Assembly: GCA_017504435.1 (NCBI GenBank)
Contig: JAFVRD010000053.1
Coordinates: 1 to 64,000 of the forward strand
Reading direction: 5' to 3'
From: Lentisphaeria bacterium
Lineage (GTDB): Bacteria; Verrucomicrobiota; Lentisphaeria; Victivallales; Victivallaceae
DNA: 64,000 nucleotides
Shown in pieces: positions 18,032-27,473 of the stretch. The first letter of the stretch is position 1. Each line of letters opens with the position of its first letter. A model generated the notes under the pieces. That model worked only from the letters and a program-made list of their open reading frames with translations. It was not told the origin of the DNA and searched no databases. Both the position numbers and the translations under genes were made by a program.

Positions 18032-19377
18032 AAAAATTATTTGTTTTATTGCTGCTGTTGACGGTGACCGTAGTCCAATCGGCAGAAGAACTGCGCATTT
18101 ACGCTAAAGCTGAAAAAACCGATTGCCTTTTCAAAACTGGGGAAAATGCCGTATTCAACATTCAGGTATTGGACAAGGAAAACAAAGTTGTTGCCGGCAA
18201 AAAAGTTGAATATCTGATCGTTGGTGAAAGAGGTTTCCAACGGCAGAGAAACTCTTTTGTTTCCGGAACTGAACCGCAGAAATTTCAGATGACACTGAAA
18301 CAACCCGGATTTATCCGCTTTTTGCTGTGGTTCCCGGAAACTCCCCGAAAACGCACTGAGCTTGGTGCCGGTTTCTCTCCGGAAAAAATCACTCCCGGCG
18401 GCACAGAACCGGCGGATTTTGATCAATTCTGGGCGCAAGAACTTGCCAAAATAAAAGCCCGCCTGCCGGAAATGAAAGTCACCTGCAAAGAATTTCCCGC
18501 CCCGGTCAAGTATCAGGGGGCTGTCCGCTGTTTTGATGTCCGTATGGATAACGGCGAATTGGTTTCGACCGGATTTCTTGCCATTCCTGCCGATGCCCAA
18601 AACGGCAAACATCCTATCATCATGTGCTTCAACGGTGCCGGAAAGATCGGTGCGGATCTCAGCGGGATTCTCAATCAGGCCAGAGTTTACAAGTCAATCG
18701 TATTCAACATGAATCTCCACGGTACAAAAAATCTGATCTCCAAAGAGGAAGCTAAACAGCTCCGCAATGATCCCATGATCTACAAATATTGGCACCGGGA
18801 TGCCGACAGCATTGAAAAGTATGGTACCGGAATGGTTTTCCGCCGGGTACTGCTGACCCGCGAATATCTGAAAACGCGGCCGGAATGGGACGGTGAAACT
18901 ATTATTGCCCGGGGCGGTTCCATGGGCGGTGCGCAAGCAATTGTCGCTTCCGCGAATGAACCCAAAATGAAATTTTGTTTTGCCGGTGCTCCCGCCATGT
19001 GCGATCATTTCGGACATTTGCAGCAAAGAACCTCCGGCTGGCCCGGACTTTTCCGTGAGGAGCAGTATAAAACCGGAGCCAAACATGATGCCGCAGTGAA
19101 AGTCATGCCCTATTTTGACGTAACATCATTCGCGAAACGGGTGAAATGCAAAACGGTCGTATCGGTGGGTTTTGTGGATTACGTTTGCCCGCCGGGCAGT
19201 ATTTATGCCGCTTATAATGTATTGGGAAGTCAGGATAAATTCCTTTACACCGTCCCCCGTGGAAATCATGGTCTGAATCTTGATCCGGAAAGCAAAGCCC
19301 CCGGCGTATTCAGTTACGGCGGCGGCATTGTCCAGCGCACCGCCCTTGATGCCTACCGCAAAGCGATGCAAAAATAA
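18028..19377 (+). CDS. Secreted acetylxylan esterase / cephalosporin-C deacetylase family (AXE1) hydrolase
   Basis: A signal peptide (MKKLFVLLLLLTVTVVQSA) precedes an N-terminal beta-rich region (residues 25-120) and an AXE1-type alpha/beta-hydrolase domain. The nucleophile Ser298 lies in GGSMGG, an Asp is in VGFVDYVCPPGS, and the His is in GNHGLN. Family members remove acetyl esters from xylan and related sugars, here presumably in the periplasm or outside. It is the last gene of the aldolase operon. A paralog with the same layout is at 57583. Confidence 0.85.
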   Translation: MKKLFVLLLLLTVTVVQSAEELRIYAKAEKTDCLFKTGENAVFNIQVLDKENKVVAGKKVEYLIVGERGFQRQRNSFVSGTEPQKFQMTLKQPGFIRFLLWFPETPRKRTELGAGFSPEKITPGGTEPADFDQFWAQELAKIKARLPEMKVTCKEFPAPVKYQGAVRCFDVRMDNGELVSTGFLAIPADAQNGKHPIIMCFNGAGKIGADLSGILNQARVYKSIVFNMNLHGTKNLISKEEAKQLRNDPMIYKYWHRDADSIEKYGTGMVFRRVLLTREYLKTRPEWDGETIIARGGSMGGAQAIVASANEPKMKFCFAGAPAMCDHFGHLQQRTSGWPGLFREEQYKTGAKHDAAVKVMPYFDVTSFAKRVKCKTVVSVGFVDYVCPPGSIYAAYNVLGSQDKFLYTVPRGNHGLNLDPESKAPGVFSYGGGIVQRTALDAYRKAMQK

Positions 19378-19395
19378 CTGTTTTTGACAAAAAAG

Positions 19396-19457
19396 GGCTG
19401 TTGGCAAAATGATTCTGCGGGGAAGATAACCTTTTTTGAAAAAAGGTTATCTTCCCC
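19396..19457 (+). repeat. 3'-end repeat element, copy 1, with a 19-bp perfect inverted repeat
   Basis: Starting 18 bases after the AXE1 stop, 19396-19442 resembles the complement of 60115-60158 (28 of the first 31 positions identical). Arms 19419-19437 and 19439-19457 are perfectly complementary, giving a very stable hairpin without a following T-run. A second small inverted repeat (CTCAAAC/GTTTGAG, 19479-19497) follows. The rest of 19378-19605 holds nothing I can identify. Confidence 0.65.
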
Positions 19458-19605
19458 CGTACCACATCTTCATCTTTTCTCAAACAGACCGTTTGAGGGA
19501 AGGGACAACCGACGTTGAAAATTTGTAAAACAAGCCATTATTTTCTTTTGTCATGATTTTTCGCTCAACAACAGAAAAAGGCTGCTTCAAATATGCAGAT
19601 CAAGC

Positions 19606-20589
19606 TCAGATGATGCCGAAGGCAATATGTTCCAATGTACGGACAATGTCATCCGTACTCAGCACTGCATAATCTTCCAGGACATCATTGAACGGCATCG
19701 GCACATCTTTTGATGCCGCCAGTTCCGGCGGAGCATCCAGATAATCAAATTTTTCGGCGACCGTTTTGCGGATGATATCTGCTCCGACTGAACAAGTCGG
19801 CGGTGCATCGTGTGCAACGACCAGACGGCCGGTCTTTTCCACGGATTTGAAAACCGTTTCCGTATCCCACGGTTTGATGGTACGCAGGTCAATGACCTCC
19901 ACGGAGAGCCGTTCTTTAAGCAGTTCTGCCGCCTGCAATGCTTTTTCGCAGGCGTATCCGTAGGAGACCAGAGTTACCTGATCTCCCGGACGGCGGATGG
20001 CGGCTTTGCCGATGGGAACAAGATATTCTTCTTCCGGAACATCCTGTATATCATAATAAACATGACGGCTTTCAAAGAATACCACCGGTTCATTGGCGCG
20101 GATCGCGCTTTTCATCAATCCTTTGCCGTCGGCAGCGGTGCTGGGAAAAACCACCGTCAAACCGGGCAGGTGAGCAAACCATGATTCCAGAAATTGGGAA
20201 TGTTGCGCCCCTTCTCGGGTTCCGGCACCGCAGGCACACATCCGCAGCACTACCGGCATGGAGGCCTGACCACCGAACATCAATCTGGCTTTGGCGATCT
20301 GGTTGGCGACCTGATCCATGGCAACATGGACGAAATCGCCGTACATGAATTCGACTACCGGACGTAATCCGGTCATGGCTGCTCCGGCGGCAAGACCGGT
20401 GAATGCCCCTTCGGAAATGGGGGTGCCGATGACCCGGCTGCTGCCGAATTTTTCCAGCAGTCCGGCGGTTTCGTTCCATACTCCCCCGTCAATATCCACA
20501 TCTTCTCCGATGACGAATACATTTTCATCACGATCCATTTCTTCGGCGATTGCATCGGTAACGGCTTTGATATAAGTAACTCTTTTCAT
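19606..20589 (-). CDS. 2-oxoacid (pyruvate/acetoin-type) dehydrogenase E1 component, beta subunit
   Basis: The 327-residue protein has the transketolase-like fold of E1 beta subunits, with MDRDENVFVIGEDV, TPISEGAFTGLAAGAAM and the C-terminal VSYGYACEKALQAAE segment. With the alpha subunit it forms the TPP-dependent decarboxylase that passes acyl groups to a lipoyl E2. No E2 or E3 gene is beside it, so those must be elsewhere. It starts 7 bases after the alpha-subunit stop, with GGAG inside the end of the alpha gene. Confidence 0.88.
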   Translation of the reverse strand: MKRVTYIKAVTDAIAEEMDRDENVFVIGEDVDIDGGVWNETAGLLEKFGSSRVIGTPISEGAFTGLAAGAAMTGLRPVVEFMYGDFVHVAMDQVANQIAKARLMFGGQASMPVVLRMCACGAGTREGAQHSQFLESWFAHLPGLTVVFPSTAADGKGLMKSAIRANEPVVFFESRHVYYDIQDVPEEEYLVPIGKAAIRRPGDQVTLVSYGYACEKALQAAELLKERLSVEVIDLRTIKPWDTETVFKSVEKTGRLVVAHDAPPTCSVGADIIRKTVAEKFDYLDAPPELAASKDVPMPFNDVLEDYAVLSTDDIVRTLEHIAFGII

Positions 20590-20596
20590 AATGGGA

Positions 20597-21565
20597 TTAC
20601 ACTCCGAAATTGTTTTTGAATTCAGCCAGATCCGGTGCGGCGGAGTTCAACGATTTGCCGACCGCCTGTTCCAAACGTCCGCCGACTTCGTTTTCCAATT
20701 CAGCGGTCCGTTCTGCGGTAAATATTTCCGGATACCGCCCGGCAAGAACTTTCAATGGGTCACGGTCATTGCGCCATACATCCAGTTCTGCCTGATCGCG
20801 GGTGTCTTTGATGATGCCGCAATGCGGTTCCCAGCGGCAGGTGCGTAAATCAAGCAGAAACGGTCCTTTGCCGCTGCGCAGATGTTTTGCTGCTTTGCAT
20901 GCGGCGGCGTAAACGGCTTCGACATCACTGCCGTCTGCGGAAAGTGCCGGAATATCGTAAGCTTTTGCCAATTTGGTGCGATCCTGCTGTGCAGTGGATT
21001 TTGCCGTCGGAGTGGTGGCGGCAATGCCGTTGTTTTCGCAAACTGCCAGAAAGGGAAGTTTAAGCAGTGCCGCCAGATTGAGTGTTTCATGCAGAATACC
21101 CTGATTGGCGGCACCATCACCGAAAAATGCCGCCCCGATACCGCCGCTGTTTTTATACCATGCGGTAAATGCACTGCCCAGAGCCAGAGAGATGCCGCCG
21201 CCGACGATACCGTTGCCGCCGAGAAATCCTTTGGCATAATTATAAAGGTGCATGGAACCACCGTATCCGCGGGAACATCCGTCTGCCCGTCCGAGCAATT
21301 CAGCAACAGCTCCTTCCACATCATGGGTTTTTCCGATGTAGTGGCCGTGACTGCGGTGGGTACTGAATATTTTGTCTTCATCATTCAGCACGGCGCAAAC
21401 CCCCACCGGTACAGCTTCCTGACCTATGCTCAAATGCAATGCTCCGTTGATTTTGTGATCGATATACAATTCTTTGAGTTTCAGTTCCAGAGTGCGGATG
21501 GTCAGCATCCACCGGTAGAAATATTCCGGAGAATATGGGGAGCCGGAGCGGTTTTTTTCAGTCAT
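20597..21565 (-). CDS. 2-oxoacid (pyruvate/acetoin-type) dehydrogenase E1 component, alpha subunit
   Basis: The TPP-binding motif is visible as GDGAANQGILHETLNLAALLKLP, with the substrate-side segments HRSHGHYIGKT and GYGGSMHLY. Length (322 residues) matches the pyruvate and acetoin dehydrogenase alpha subunits, which sequence alone does not separate. AGAGGAAAATAT provides a good ribosome binding site before ATG 21565. It heads the two-gene E1 operon and has an unusually long leader with an inverted repeat. Confidence 0.88.
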   Translation of the reverse strand: MTEKNRSGSPYSPEYFYRWMLTIRTLELKLKELYIDHKINGALHLSIGQEAVPVGVCAVLNDEDKIFSTHRSHGHYIGKTHDVEGAVAELLGRADGCSRGYGGSMHLYNYAKGFLGGNGIVGGGISLALGSAFTAWYKNSGGIGAAFFGDGAANQGILHETLNLAALLKLPFLAVCENNGIAATTPTAKSTAQQDRTKLAKAYDIPALSADGSDVEAVYAAACKAAKHLRSGKGPFLLDLRTCRWEPHCGIIKDTRDQAELDVWRNDRDPLKVLAGRYPEIFTAERTAELENEVGGRLEQAVGKSLNSAAPDLAEFKNNFGV

Positions 21566-21600
21566 ATATTTTCCTCTGCGTTTTTTATGACGTACACATA

Positions 21601-21715
21601 CTTATGCAGATCATAAGCTTACAATAACACCGGAATTTTCATAATCAGCTCTTGTGTGATCATAAATCCGGAAAATAGTTTACTGCAATATATATTATGC
21701 AATCAAATCTGTCAA
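21601..21715 (-). promoter_or_regulatory. Promoter and long leader of the E1 operon
   Basis: On minus, TTGACA (complement of 21710-21715), 17 bp, TATATT (complement of 21687-21692) is a strong promoter. The roughly 115-base leader contains a perfect inverted repeat CTTATG-N5-CATAAG (21601-21617), a possible operator. The gene-free stretch 21566-21910 also holds the MarR promoter; nothing else is evident in it. Confidence 0.65.
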
Positions 21716-21843
21716 GTCAGAATTTGCAGAAAAAATGTAAACTCTTTTTGGGAAGAGAACATTCCTCCGGTAATCAAATGCAGCATCCGGTTTCATTCGC
21801 AAGGTTTCAGATTAAAAAAATCGAAATAGAAATTAATTTTGAG

Positions 21844-21872
21844 TTGTAAAATGTTAGGAAGTCTGTTATATT
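21844..21872 (+). promoter_or_regulatory. Sigma-70-type promoter for the marR-RND operon
   Basis: TTGTAA (21844-21849), 17 bp, TATATT (21867-21872), followed by GGAGAGG before ATG 21911. Confidence 0.65.
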
Positions 21873-21910
21873 ATAAGCCGGAATATTTTTTTAAGGGCCG
21901 GGAGAGGGTT

Positions 21911-22393
21911 ATGAAAAAAATGGAATCAGTCAATATTTGCCGGCAGATATGCGTGCTTGCCGATGAGCTGCGTGACCGATGGCTGCAGCAGTATTCTCTG
22001 AGTGAAAGACGGGAGATCATGGCGTTGACTGTCAGTCAGCAGCGGATGCTGCGTGTGGTATGGCGGATGACGGAAATTTCTCCGCAGGGGATCATGCTTA
22101 AAGAGTTGGCTGAGCGATTGTCGCTTTCCTGCAGTGCGGTATCCGTCATGGTGGAAGCCATGGTCAGACGCGGAGTTTTTGAGCGGGTGCAGGACGAGGA
22201 AGACCGCCGCAAGGTGTTTATCCGGATATCGCCCGCCGGTTTGCGGCAGGCGAATATTGCCGATCAGGGTTTTGCAGAGGTCAGTGCCGGATTTTTTGCC
22301 GGATTGTCTGATGATGAAGTAACTCAGATGACCAATCTTTTGGAAAAATTTCAACAATATCTTATATCAATAGAAAAGGAGAATAAAAAGTGA
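21911..22393 (+). CDS. MarR-family transcriptional regulator
   Basis: The 160-residue protein has the winged-helix core of MarR regulators: a helix-turn-helix region (GIMLKELAERLSLSCSAVSVMVEAMVRRG) and the wing signature DEEDRRKVFIRISPAG. Family members bind DNA as dimers and are released by small ligands. Its position as first gene of an efflux operon, with its stop overlapping the adaptor gene's GTG (GTGA), suggests it controls its own operon in response to a toxic substrate. ATG 21911 follows GGAGAGG; the longer TTG frame runs through the promoter. Confidence 0.9.
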   Translation: MKKMESVNICRQICVLADELRDRWLQQYSLSERREIMALTVSQQRMLRVVWRMTEISPQGIMLKELAERLSLSCSAVSVMVEAMVRRGVFERVQDEEDRRKVFIRISPAGLRQANIADQGFAEVSAGFFAGLSDDEVTQMTNLLEKFQQYLISIEKENKK

Positions 22394-23493
22394 AAAACAT
22401 CTGGAACAAATTTTTAGTTTGCGGTGCGGTGTTTGCCGCATTGACCGCCGGAGCGGCAGAACGTCCGGCAGCTATGGTGAAAGTTGGTAAATCTGTCGGT
22501 GTCAAACAGTCTGTTTCCAAAAAATATATCGGCAACATTTCCGGTGTGGACGATGTTTCACTGATGCCCCGGGTCTCCGGAATCATCCTGGAGCAGTGCT
22601 TCAACAACGGAGATATGGTGAAAAAAGGTCAATTACTGTTTCAGTTGGAAGACACCACCTACCGTGCCCAGCGGGATGCGGCAAAAGCCAAACTGGAACA
22701 GTGCCGTGCTGAATATGTATTTGCCAAAAAGACTCTGGAACGTATCTCCTCACTCTGGAAAAGCAAAGCCGCCAGTGAAAGCAGCTATGATGATGCCGTC
22801 CGTATGGAAGCTGCCGGCAGAGCTGCCGTTTCCGCTGCTGAAGCTGCCTTGCTTGATGCGGAAAATCAGCTCAGCTATACCAAAATTTACGCCCCGTTTG
22901 ACGGCAAAGCCGGCAAGGCGGCGGTCTCGCCATTCAACTATGTGACTCCGGCGACCGGAGCTTTGGTGAGTGTGGTGCGTCTGGATCAGCTTTATGTTAA
23001 TTTCTGGGTCAGTTCCCGGGATTATCTGACCATGTTCGGTTCTTATGATGAACTGGTGAAAAATGCCGATATCCGGATTTCACTGGCGGATGATTCGATT
23101 TATCCGGAAGCGGCAAAGGTGGTTTTTCTGGACAACCGTATTGACAAAGATACCGACACTATCCGGATCCGCGGTCTGGTCAATAACAAAGATTTCAAAT
23201 TGATCCCGGACAGTCTGGTGACGGTGATCCTTTCCCGTAAAGAGAGTAAAAATGTTCCGGCGGTGCCTTCTTCCGCGGTGATGAATGACGGTAAAAAGGA
23301 TTATGTTTATGTTCTGAATGCTGACAACACTGTATCTCTGCGTCCGGTCATCACCGGTGAATTGCAGGGCAATATGCAGATCATTGCCAAAGGTTTGAAA
23401 GTCGGAGAGACTGTCGTTGTTGAAGGTGTTCACAAAGTCATTCCGGACGGCAAACACAAAGTTGTGCCGGTGACTGCCAACCCCGGAGAGTAA
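22390..23493 (+). CDS. RND efflux periplasmic adaptor subunit (MexA/AcrA family)
   Basis: The 367-residue protein begins with a signal peptide ending near AALTAGAAE. The lipoyl/barrel-sandwich halves are visible (MPRVSGIILEQCFNNGDMVKKGQLLF and KIYAPFDGKAGK) flanking a coiled-coil hairpin rich in Ala, Lys and Glu. It links the inner-membrane pump to an outer-membrane channel. The start is GTG, preceded by AAGGAG and overlapping the MarR stop by 4 bases. Confidence 0.92.
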   Translation: MKNIWNKFLVCGAVFAALTAGAAERPAAMVKVGKSVGVKQSVSKKYIGNISGVDDVSLMPRVSGIILEQCFNNGDMVKKGQLLFQLEDTTYRAQRDAAKAKLEQCRAEYVFAKKTLERISSLWKSKAASESSYDDAVRMEAAGRAAVSAAEAALLDAENQLSYTKIYAPFDGKAGKAAVSPFNYVTPATGALVSVVRLDQLYVNFWVSSRDYLTMFGSYDELVKNADIRISLADDSIYPEAAKVVFLDNRIDKDTDTIRIRGLVNNKDFKLIPDSLVTVILSRKESKNVPAVPSSAVMNDGKKDYVYVLNADNTVSLRPVITGELQGNMQIIAKGLKVGETVVVEGVHKVIPDGKHKVVPVTANPGE

Positions 23494-23499
23494 GTTATC

Positions 23500-26400
23500 A
23501 TGTTTTCACAGATATTCATTGACCGTCCGAAATTGTCGATGGTCATTTCCATTGTTACCGTTATCGCCGGTCTGCTCTGTTTGAGTCAGGCTCCCATTGC
23601 CGAATATCCGGAGATCGCGCCGCCGTCTATCATGGTCATGGCAACTTATGACGGTGCCAGTTCCTCGGAATTGGCAGATACCGTGGCAACTGTTATTGAA
23701 GAGCAGATCAATGGTTTGGAAAATCTGCTTTATTTCAGCAGTACCAGCAGTAATACCGGTATGTATCTGCTGGAGATCACCTTTGAATCCGGTTCCAATA
23801 CCGACATCAATCTGGTGAACGTACAAAATGCGGTGAAACGGGCAGAACCGTTGCTGCCGGATACGGTGAAACGTAACGGTGTCCGGATGTTCAAACGCAG
23901 TGGTGATATTCTTTCGTTCTACAACTTCACCACTGACGGCAGTGTGCTGTCTCTGACCGAATTGTCCAACTTCATCCGTACCAACGTGCGCGATCCTCTG
24001 GCCCGTGTACCCGGCGTCAGTGAAGTTTCGATCATGGGTGAACGTAACTACTCCATGCGTTTGTGGCTGAATGCCGACCGCATGTCCCGGCTGGGGATCA
24101 GTATTGATGATATTGCCGCGGCGGTGCGGGCGCAGAACGTGCAGGCAGCGGCAGGATCAGTCGGTTCTGAGGGCAGTAATCCTTTTGTGCAGTTGAAAAT
24201 TTCCACGCTGGGCCGTTTGCATACGGTTGAGCAATTCGGCAATATAATCATCCGTTCCAAAAGCACCGGGGGGCAGGTCAAACTCAATGATATCGCCCGG
24301 ATCGAACTCGGTGCAGAAAGTTATTCCAACAGCAGCCGTTTCAACGGCAATAACGCCATCGGTATGATCATCTACCGCAATACCGATGCCAATGCCATTG
24401 AGGTGGTCGATGCCGCCAATAAACTTTTGAACGAACTCAAAGCCACCCAATTCCCCAAAGGTGTGAATTACACGGTAGGTTACGATCCGACTGAATATAT
24501 CCGTATCACCATGGCGGAAATTTTTGAAACCCTGATAATGACATTGGTGCTGGTGGTTGCGATAACCTATTTGTTTTTGCAGGATTGGCGGGCGACACTG
24601 ATCCCGGCACTGACGATCCCGGTAAGTTTGATCGGAACATTCATATTTTTGATCCCGTTGGGATTTTCCATTAATTTGCTGACCATGTTCGGGCTTATTC
24701 TGGTGATCGGTTCACTGGTGGACGATGCCATCGTGGTGACGGAAAACTGTATGCGGCTGATCGAAGTTGAGGGGCTTTCTGCCAAAGAAGCCGCCAGCAA
24801 GAGTATGAAACAGATCACCGGTGCGGTTATTGCCACAACGCTGGTTATTCTGGCGATTTATGTGCCGGTCGGATTTTACGGCGGCATGGTCGGTACGATT
24901 TATCTGCAGTTTTCGGTAACGATGTGTATCGCGTTATGCCTTTCCACGGTCAACGCGCTTACGCTCAGTCCGGCTCTCTGTTCTTTGCTGCTGCGTAAAC
25001 CTAAAGAAAATAAAGTTTTCCGGTTGTTCAACGGATTTTTGAATTGGTCATGTTCAGGTTATCTGCGGATATCCAGGGTCCTGGTGCGTTATACCATCGT
25101 GGCACTGGTGATCTTTGCGGCGGTATTGTATATGAATGGTTACTATCTTAAAACCATTCCCGGTTCTTTTGTTCCTCCGGAAGATAAAGGTGCGCTCATG
25201 GGTATGATCGATCTTCAGCCCGGGGCAACTTTGGAACGTACCGCGGCGGCACAGCAGAAACTGGAAGAGAAGATCCGGCATATCCCGGGAGTTGAAAACA
25301 TCATGACGATCACCGGTTACAGTTTTACCAGCGGAACCGGTGAGAACGTCGGTTCGACGATCGTGACATTGAAACCCTGGGCTGAACGCAACACTCCGGA
25401 ATTGCAGTCCACTGAGATCCAGAAAAAGATCCAGATGGCGGCAATGACGATTCCGGAAGCCAATGTAGTGTTTTTCCAGCCGCCGGCGATCATGGGATTG
25501 GGAGTGACCGGCGGGGTGACTTTCATGCTGCAGGCGACTGCCGGACAGACCCCGGCGGAGCTTTATGCGGCGATGAATAAACTGCTCGGTGCGATCCGGG
25601 CGTTACCGGATACGATGCTGGCATTCGGTTCATTTGAGACCGGAACTCCGGAGTTGTATCTGGATATTGACCGTGCCAAAGCGGAAAAACTGGGTGTGCC
25701 GATCGACCGGATATTCAGTGCCCTGCAGGGTAACGTGGCATCAGGTTATATCAACGACTTCAATTTGCACGGTTATTCGTTCAAAGTCAAAATGCAGTCC
25801 GAAGATGCCGCCCGTTCCGATTACAGCGAATTGATGCAGATCATGGTGCGTAACAACAATGGTAAAATGGTTCCGTTGAGTGCATTTACCAAAATCAAAC
25901 GTACCGTCGGCTCCCGGAGTCTGACCCGCTTCAATCAGCTGCTCGCTGCCAAAATAACTGTTCAGAGCAAAGTCGGCGTCAGCAGTCAGGTCATGATGAA
26001 ACACATTGAAAAACTTATGAAAGAGAACTTGCCCCAGGGTTATCAGATCAGCTGGACAGATATGAGCTATCAGGAGCGCGGCAATGAGGGCCGGATCGTC
26101 TATCTGCTGATTCTGGCACTGGTATTCGGATATTTGTTTCTGGTCGGCCAGTACGAGAGCTGGACGATGCCGATTTCGGTGGTGCTGTCATTTTTCTTTG
26201 CCATGCTCGGCGGTTTCTGGGGCATGAAACTGTGCGGATTGGATTTCAGTATTTACGCTCAGCTTGGAATCGTGATGCTGATCGGTCTTGCCTGTAAGAA
26301 TGCGATTTTGATGGTGGAATTCTCCAAACAGGAGCGCGAAGACGGCAAGAGCGTGGAAGAAGCTGCTCAAAACGGATTCAGCCACCGCTACCGGGCGGTG

Positions 26401-26613
26401 TTGATGACGGCATGGAGTTTTGTTATCGGTGTATTCCCGATGGTAGTTGCCACGGGAGCCGGAGCCGGCAGCCGTCAGGCGATCGGAATAACCACATTCT
26501 ACGGGATGTTGCTTTCCACGATTGTCGGAATTGTATTTATTCCGTCATTGTATGCGTTTTTCCAGCGTTCCCGCGAATGGGTCTATGCCAAACTTCATAT
26601 TGGAGAAAAATAA
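23500..26613 (+). CDS. RND multidrug efflux pump, inner-membrane permease (MexB/AcrB, HAE1 family)
   Basis: At 1037 residues this is full length for HAE1 transporters. The family opening FIDRPKLSMVISIVTVIAGL, the proton-relay segment GLILVIGSLVDDAIVVTENCMR (Asp pair in TM4), and twelve hydrophobic segments around two large periplasmic loops are visible. It exports toxic hydrophobic compounds by proton exchange. It starts 6 bases after the adaptor. No TolC/OprM-type channel gene follows, so the outer-membrane partner must be encoded elsewhere. Confidence 0.95.
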   Translation: MFSQIFIDRPKLSMVISIVTVIAGLLCLSQAPIAEYPEIAPPSIMVMATYDGASSSELADTVATVIEEQINGLENLLYFSSTSSNTGMYLLEITFESGSNTDINLVNVQNAVKRAEPLLPDTVKRNGVRMFKRSGDILSFYNFTTDGSVLSLTELSNFIRTNVRDPLARVPGVSEVSIMGERNYSMRLWLNADRMSRLGISIDDIAAAVRAQNVQAAAGSVGSEGSNPFVQLKISTLGRLHTVEQFGNIIIRSKSTGGQVKLNDIARIELGAESYSNSSRFNGNNAIGMIIYRNTDANAIEVVDAANKLLNELKATQFPKGVNYTVGYDPTEYIRITMAEIFETLIMTLVLVVAITYLFLQDWRATLIPALTIPVSLIGTFIFLIPLGFSINLLTMFGLILVIGSLVDDAIVVTENCMRLIEVEGLSAKEAASKSMKQITGAVIATTLVILAIYVPVGFYGGMVGTIYLQFSVTMCIALCLSTVNALTLSPALCSLLLRKPKENKVFRLFNGFLNWSCSGYLRISRVLVRYTIVALVIFAAVLYMNGYYLKTIPGSFVPPEDKGALMGMIDLQPGATLERTAAAQQKLEEKIRHIPGVENIMTITGYSFTSGTGENVGSTIVTLKPWAERNTPELQSTEIQKKIQMAAMTIPEANVVFFQPPAIMGLGVTGGVTFMLQATAGQTPAELYAAMNKLLGAIRALPDTMLAFGSFETGTPELYLDIDRAKAEKLGVPIDRIFSALQGNVASGYINDFNLHGYSFKVKMQSEDAARSDYSELMQIMVRNNNGKMVPLSAFTKIKRTVGSRSLTRFNQLLAAKITVQSKVGVSSQVMMKHIEKLMKENLPQGYQISWTDMSYQERGNEGRIVYLLILALVFGYLFLVGQYESWTMPISVVLSFFFAMLGGFWGMKLCGLDFSIYAQLGIVMLIGLACKNAILMVEFSKQEREDGKSVEEAAQNGFSHRYRAVLMTAWSFVIGVFPMVVATGAGAGSRQAIGITTFYGMLLSTIVGIVFIPSLYAFFQRSREWVYAKLHIGEK

Positions 26614-26616
26614 GTA

Positions 26617-27264
26617 ATGCGGTATCGCGGCATTACAATACTTCTGATCGCAGCGGCAGGGATTCTGCCGCTGTGCGCTCAGGATGAAGTGACCCGGCTC
26701 CGTTCGGAAAACCGTCAATTGCGGGAAAATAATATCCGGCTGGAGCAGGAGCTTGCCGCTGTCAAACTCTGGTTGAGTGGTGTTGCTCAAGATCAATTGA
26801 ACCGCGATGCGGCAGAGCGGGAACGCCGGGTGCTGCTGGCACTGAAAGAGTTTTCCCGCCGGGGAAATAAACTGGTGATCGATGCTGTTACCGCCGGAGA
26901 GGAATTCCGGCGGCTGCTGTCCGGAGTTCCGCTGGGACCGGCACGCAAAGCGCAGTTGCAGCTTTTGATAGATGCGTTGGATGATTCCGCCCGCAAATTT
27001 TCCGCTTTGAGCATTCCCGGTACAGAAACGGTGGAGTCGTGCCGGGTATTGGCGGTAAACCGGGAGTTGCAGGTTGCGGTCATATCTGTCGGCAGCGGAG
27101 CCGGAGTTATGCCGGGAATGGTATTTCATGCGGTTAAAGATCCGGAAGTAAGACTTCAGGTCAATCTGGTGCGTCATGAAGGTGCTCTGGCTTATTTGTT
27201 GGAAGGTGATTTTACCAAAGTTGTTCCGGGTATGGAGCTCAGTGCCTTGCGCCGGAAAAATTGA
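26617..27264 (+). CDS. Secreted coiled-coil protein of unknown function in the RND operon
   Basis: The 215-residue protein has a signal peptide (ITILLIAAAGILPLCAQ) and then a short coiled coil rich in Arg, Glu and Leu (about residues 25-50, RLRSENRQLRENNIRLEQEL). A C-terminal beta-rich domain has VISVGSGAGVMPGMVFHAV, a pattern seen in envelope proteins such as MreC-like or FlgT-like domains. I do not recognise the family. It begins 3 bases after the pump stop with GGAG upstream, so it belongs to the operon and may be an envelope partner of the pump. It is not an outer-membrane channel. Confidence 0.7.
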   Translation: MRYRGITILLIAAAGILPLCAQDEVTRLRSENRQLRENNIRLEQELAAVKLWLSGVAQDQLNRDAAERERRVLLALKEFSRRGNKLVIDAVTAGEEFRRLLSGVPLGPARKAQLQLLIDALDDSARKFSALSIPGTETVESCRVLAVNRELQVAVISVGSGAGVMPGMVFHAVKDPEVRLQVNLVRHEGALAYLLEGDFTKVVPGMELSALRRKN

Positions 27265-27405
27265 CATAGCCTCCAGACTTTGAACTGAATAAATTCCTGA
27301 TAAAAAACTATCGATGTCGCGGATACAATCTGCCATGATTATCAGCTTTTCCGTCAAAGTTTGCGCTCTCCTGCGTTTTTATTTGTGATCCGGTACGGAA
27401 AAAAT

Positions 27406-27433
27406 TTGCTTTTTTGCAAAAGGGGTTTATATT
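27406..27433 (+). promoter_or_regulatory. Sigma-70-type promoter for the arg operon
   Basis: TTGCTT (27406-27411), 16 bp, TATATT (27428-27433). The rest of 27265-27473 shows nothing else, and no arginine repressor box was recognised. Confidence 0.5.
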
Positions 27434-27473
27434 ATCTGATTACCCTGTAACATAATATAAGGAATTTTCACTG

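Noticed and set aside
19419-19457. Perfect hairpin as a terminator for the AXE1 operon
   Set aside because: No T-run follows either arm, so I call it a repeat-associated hairpin instead.
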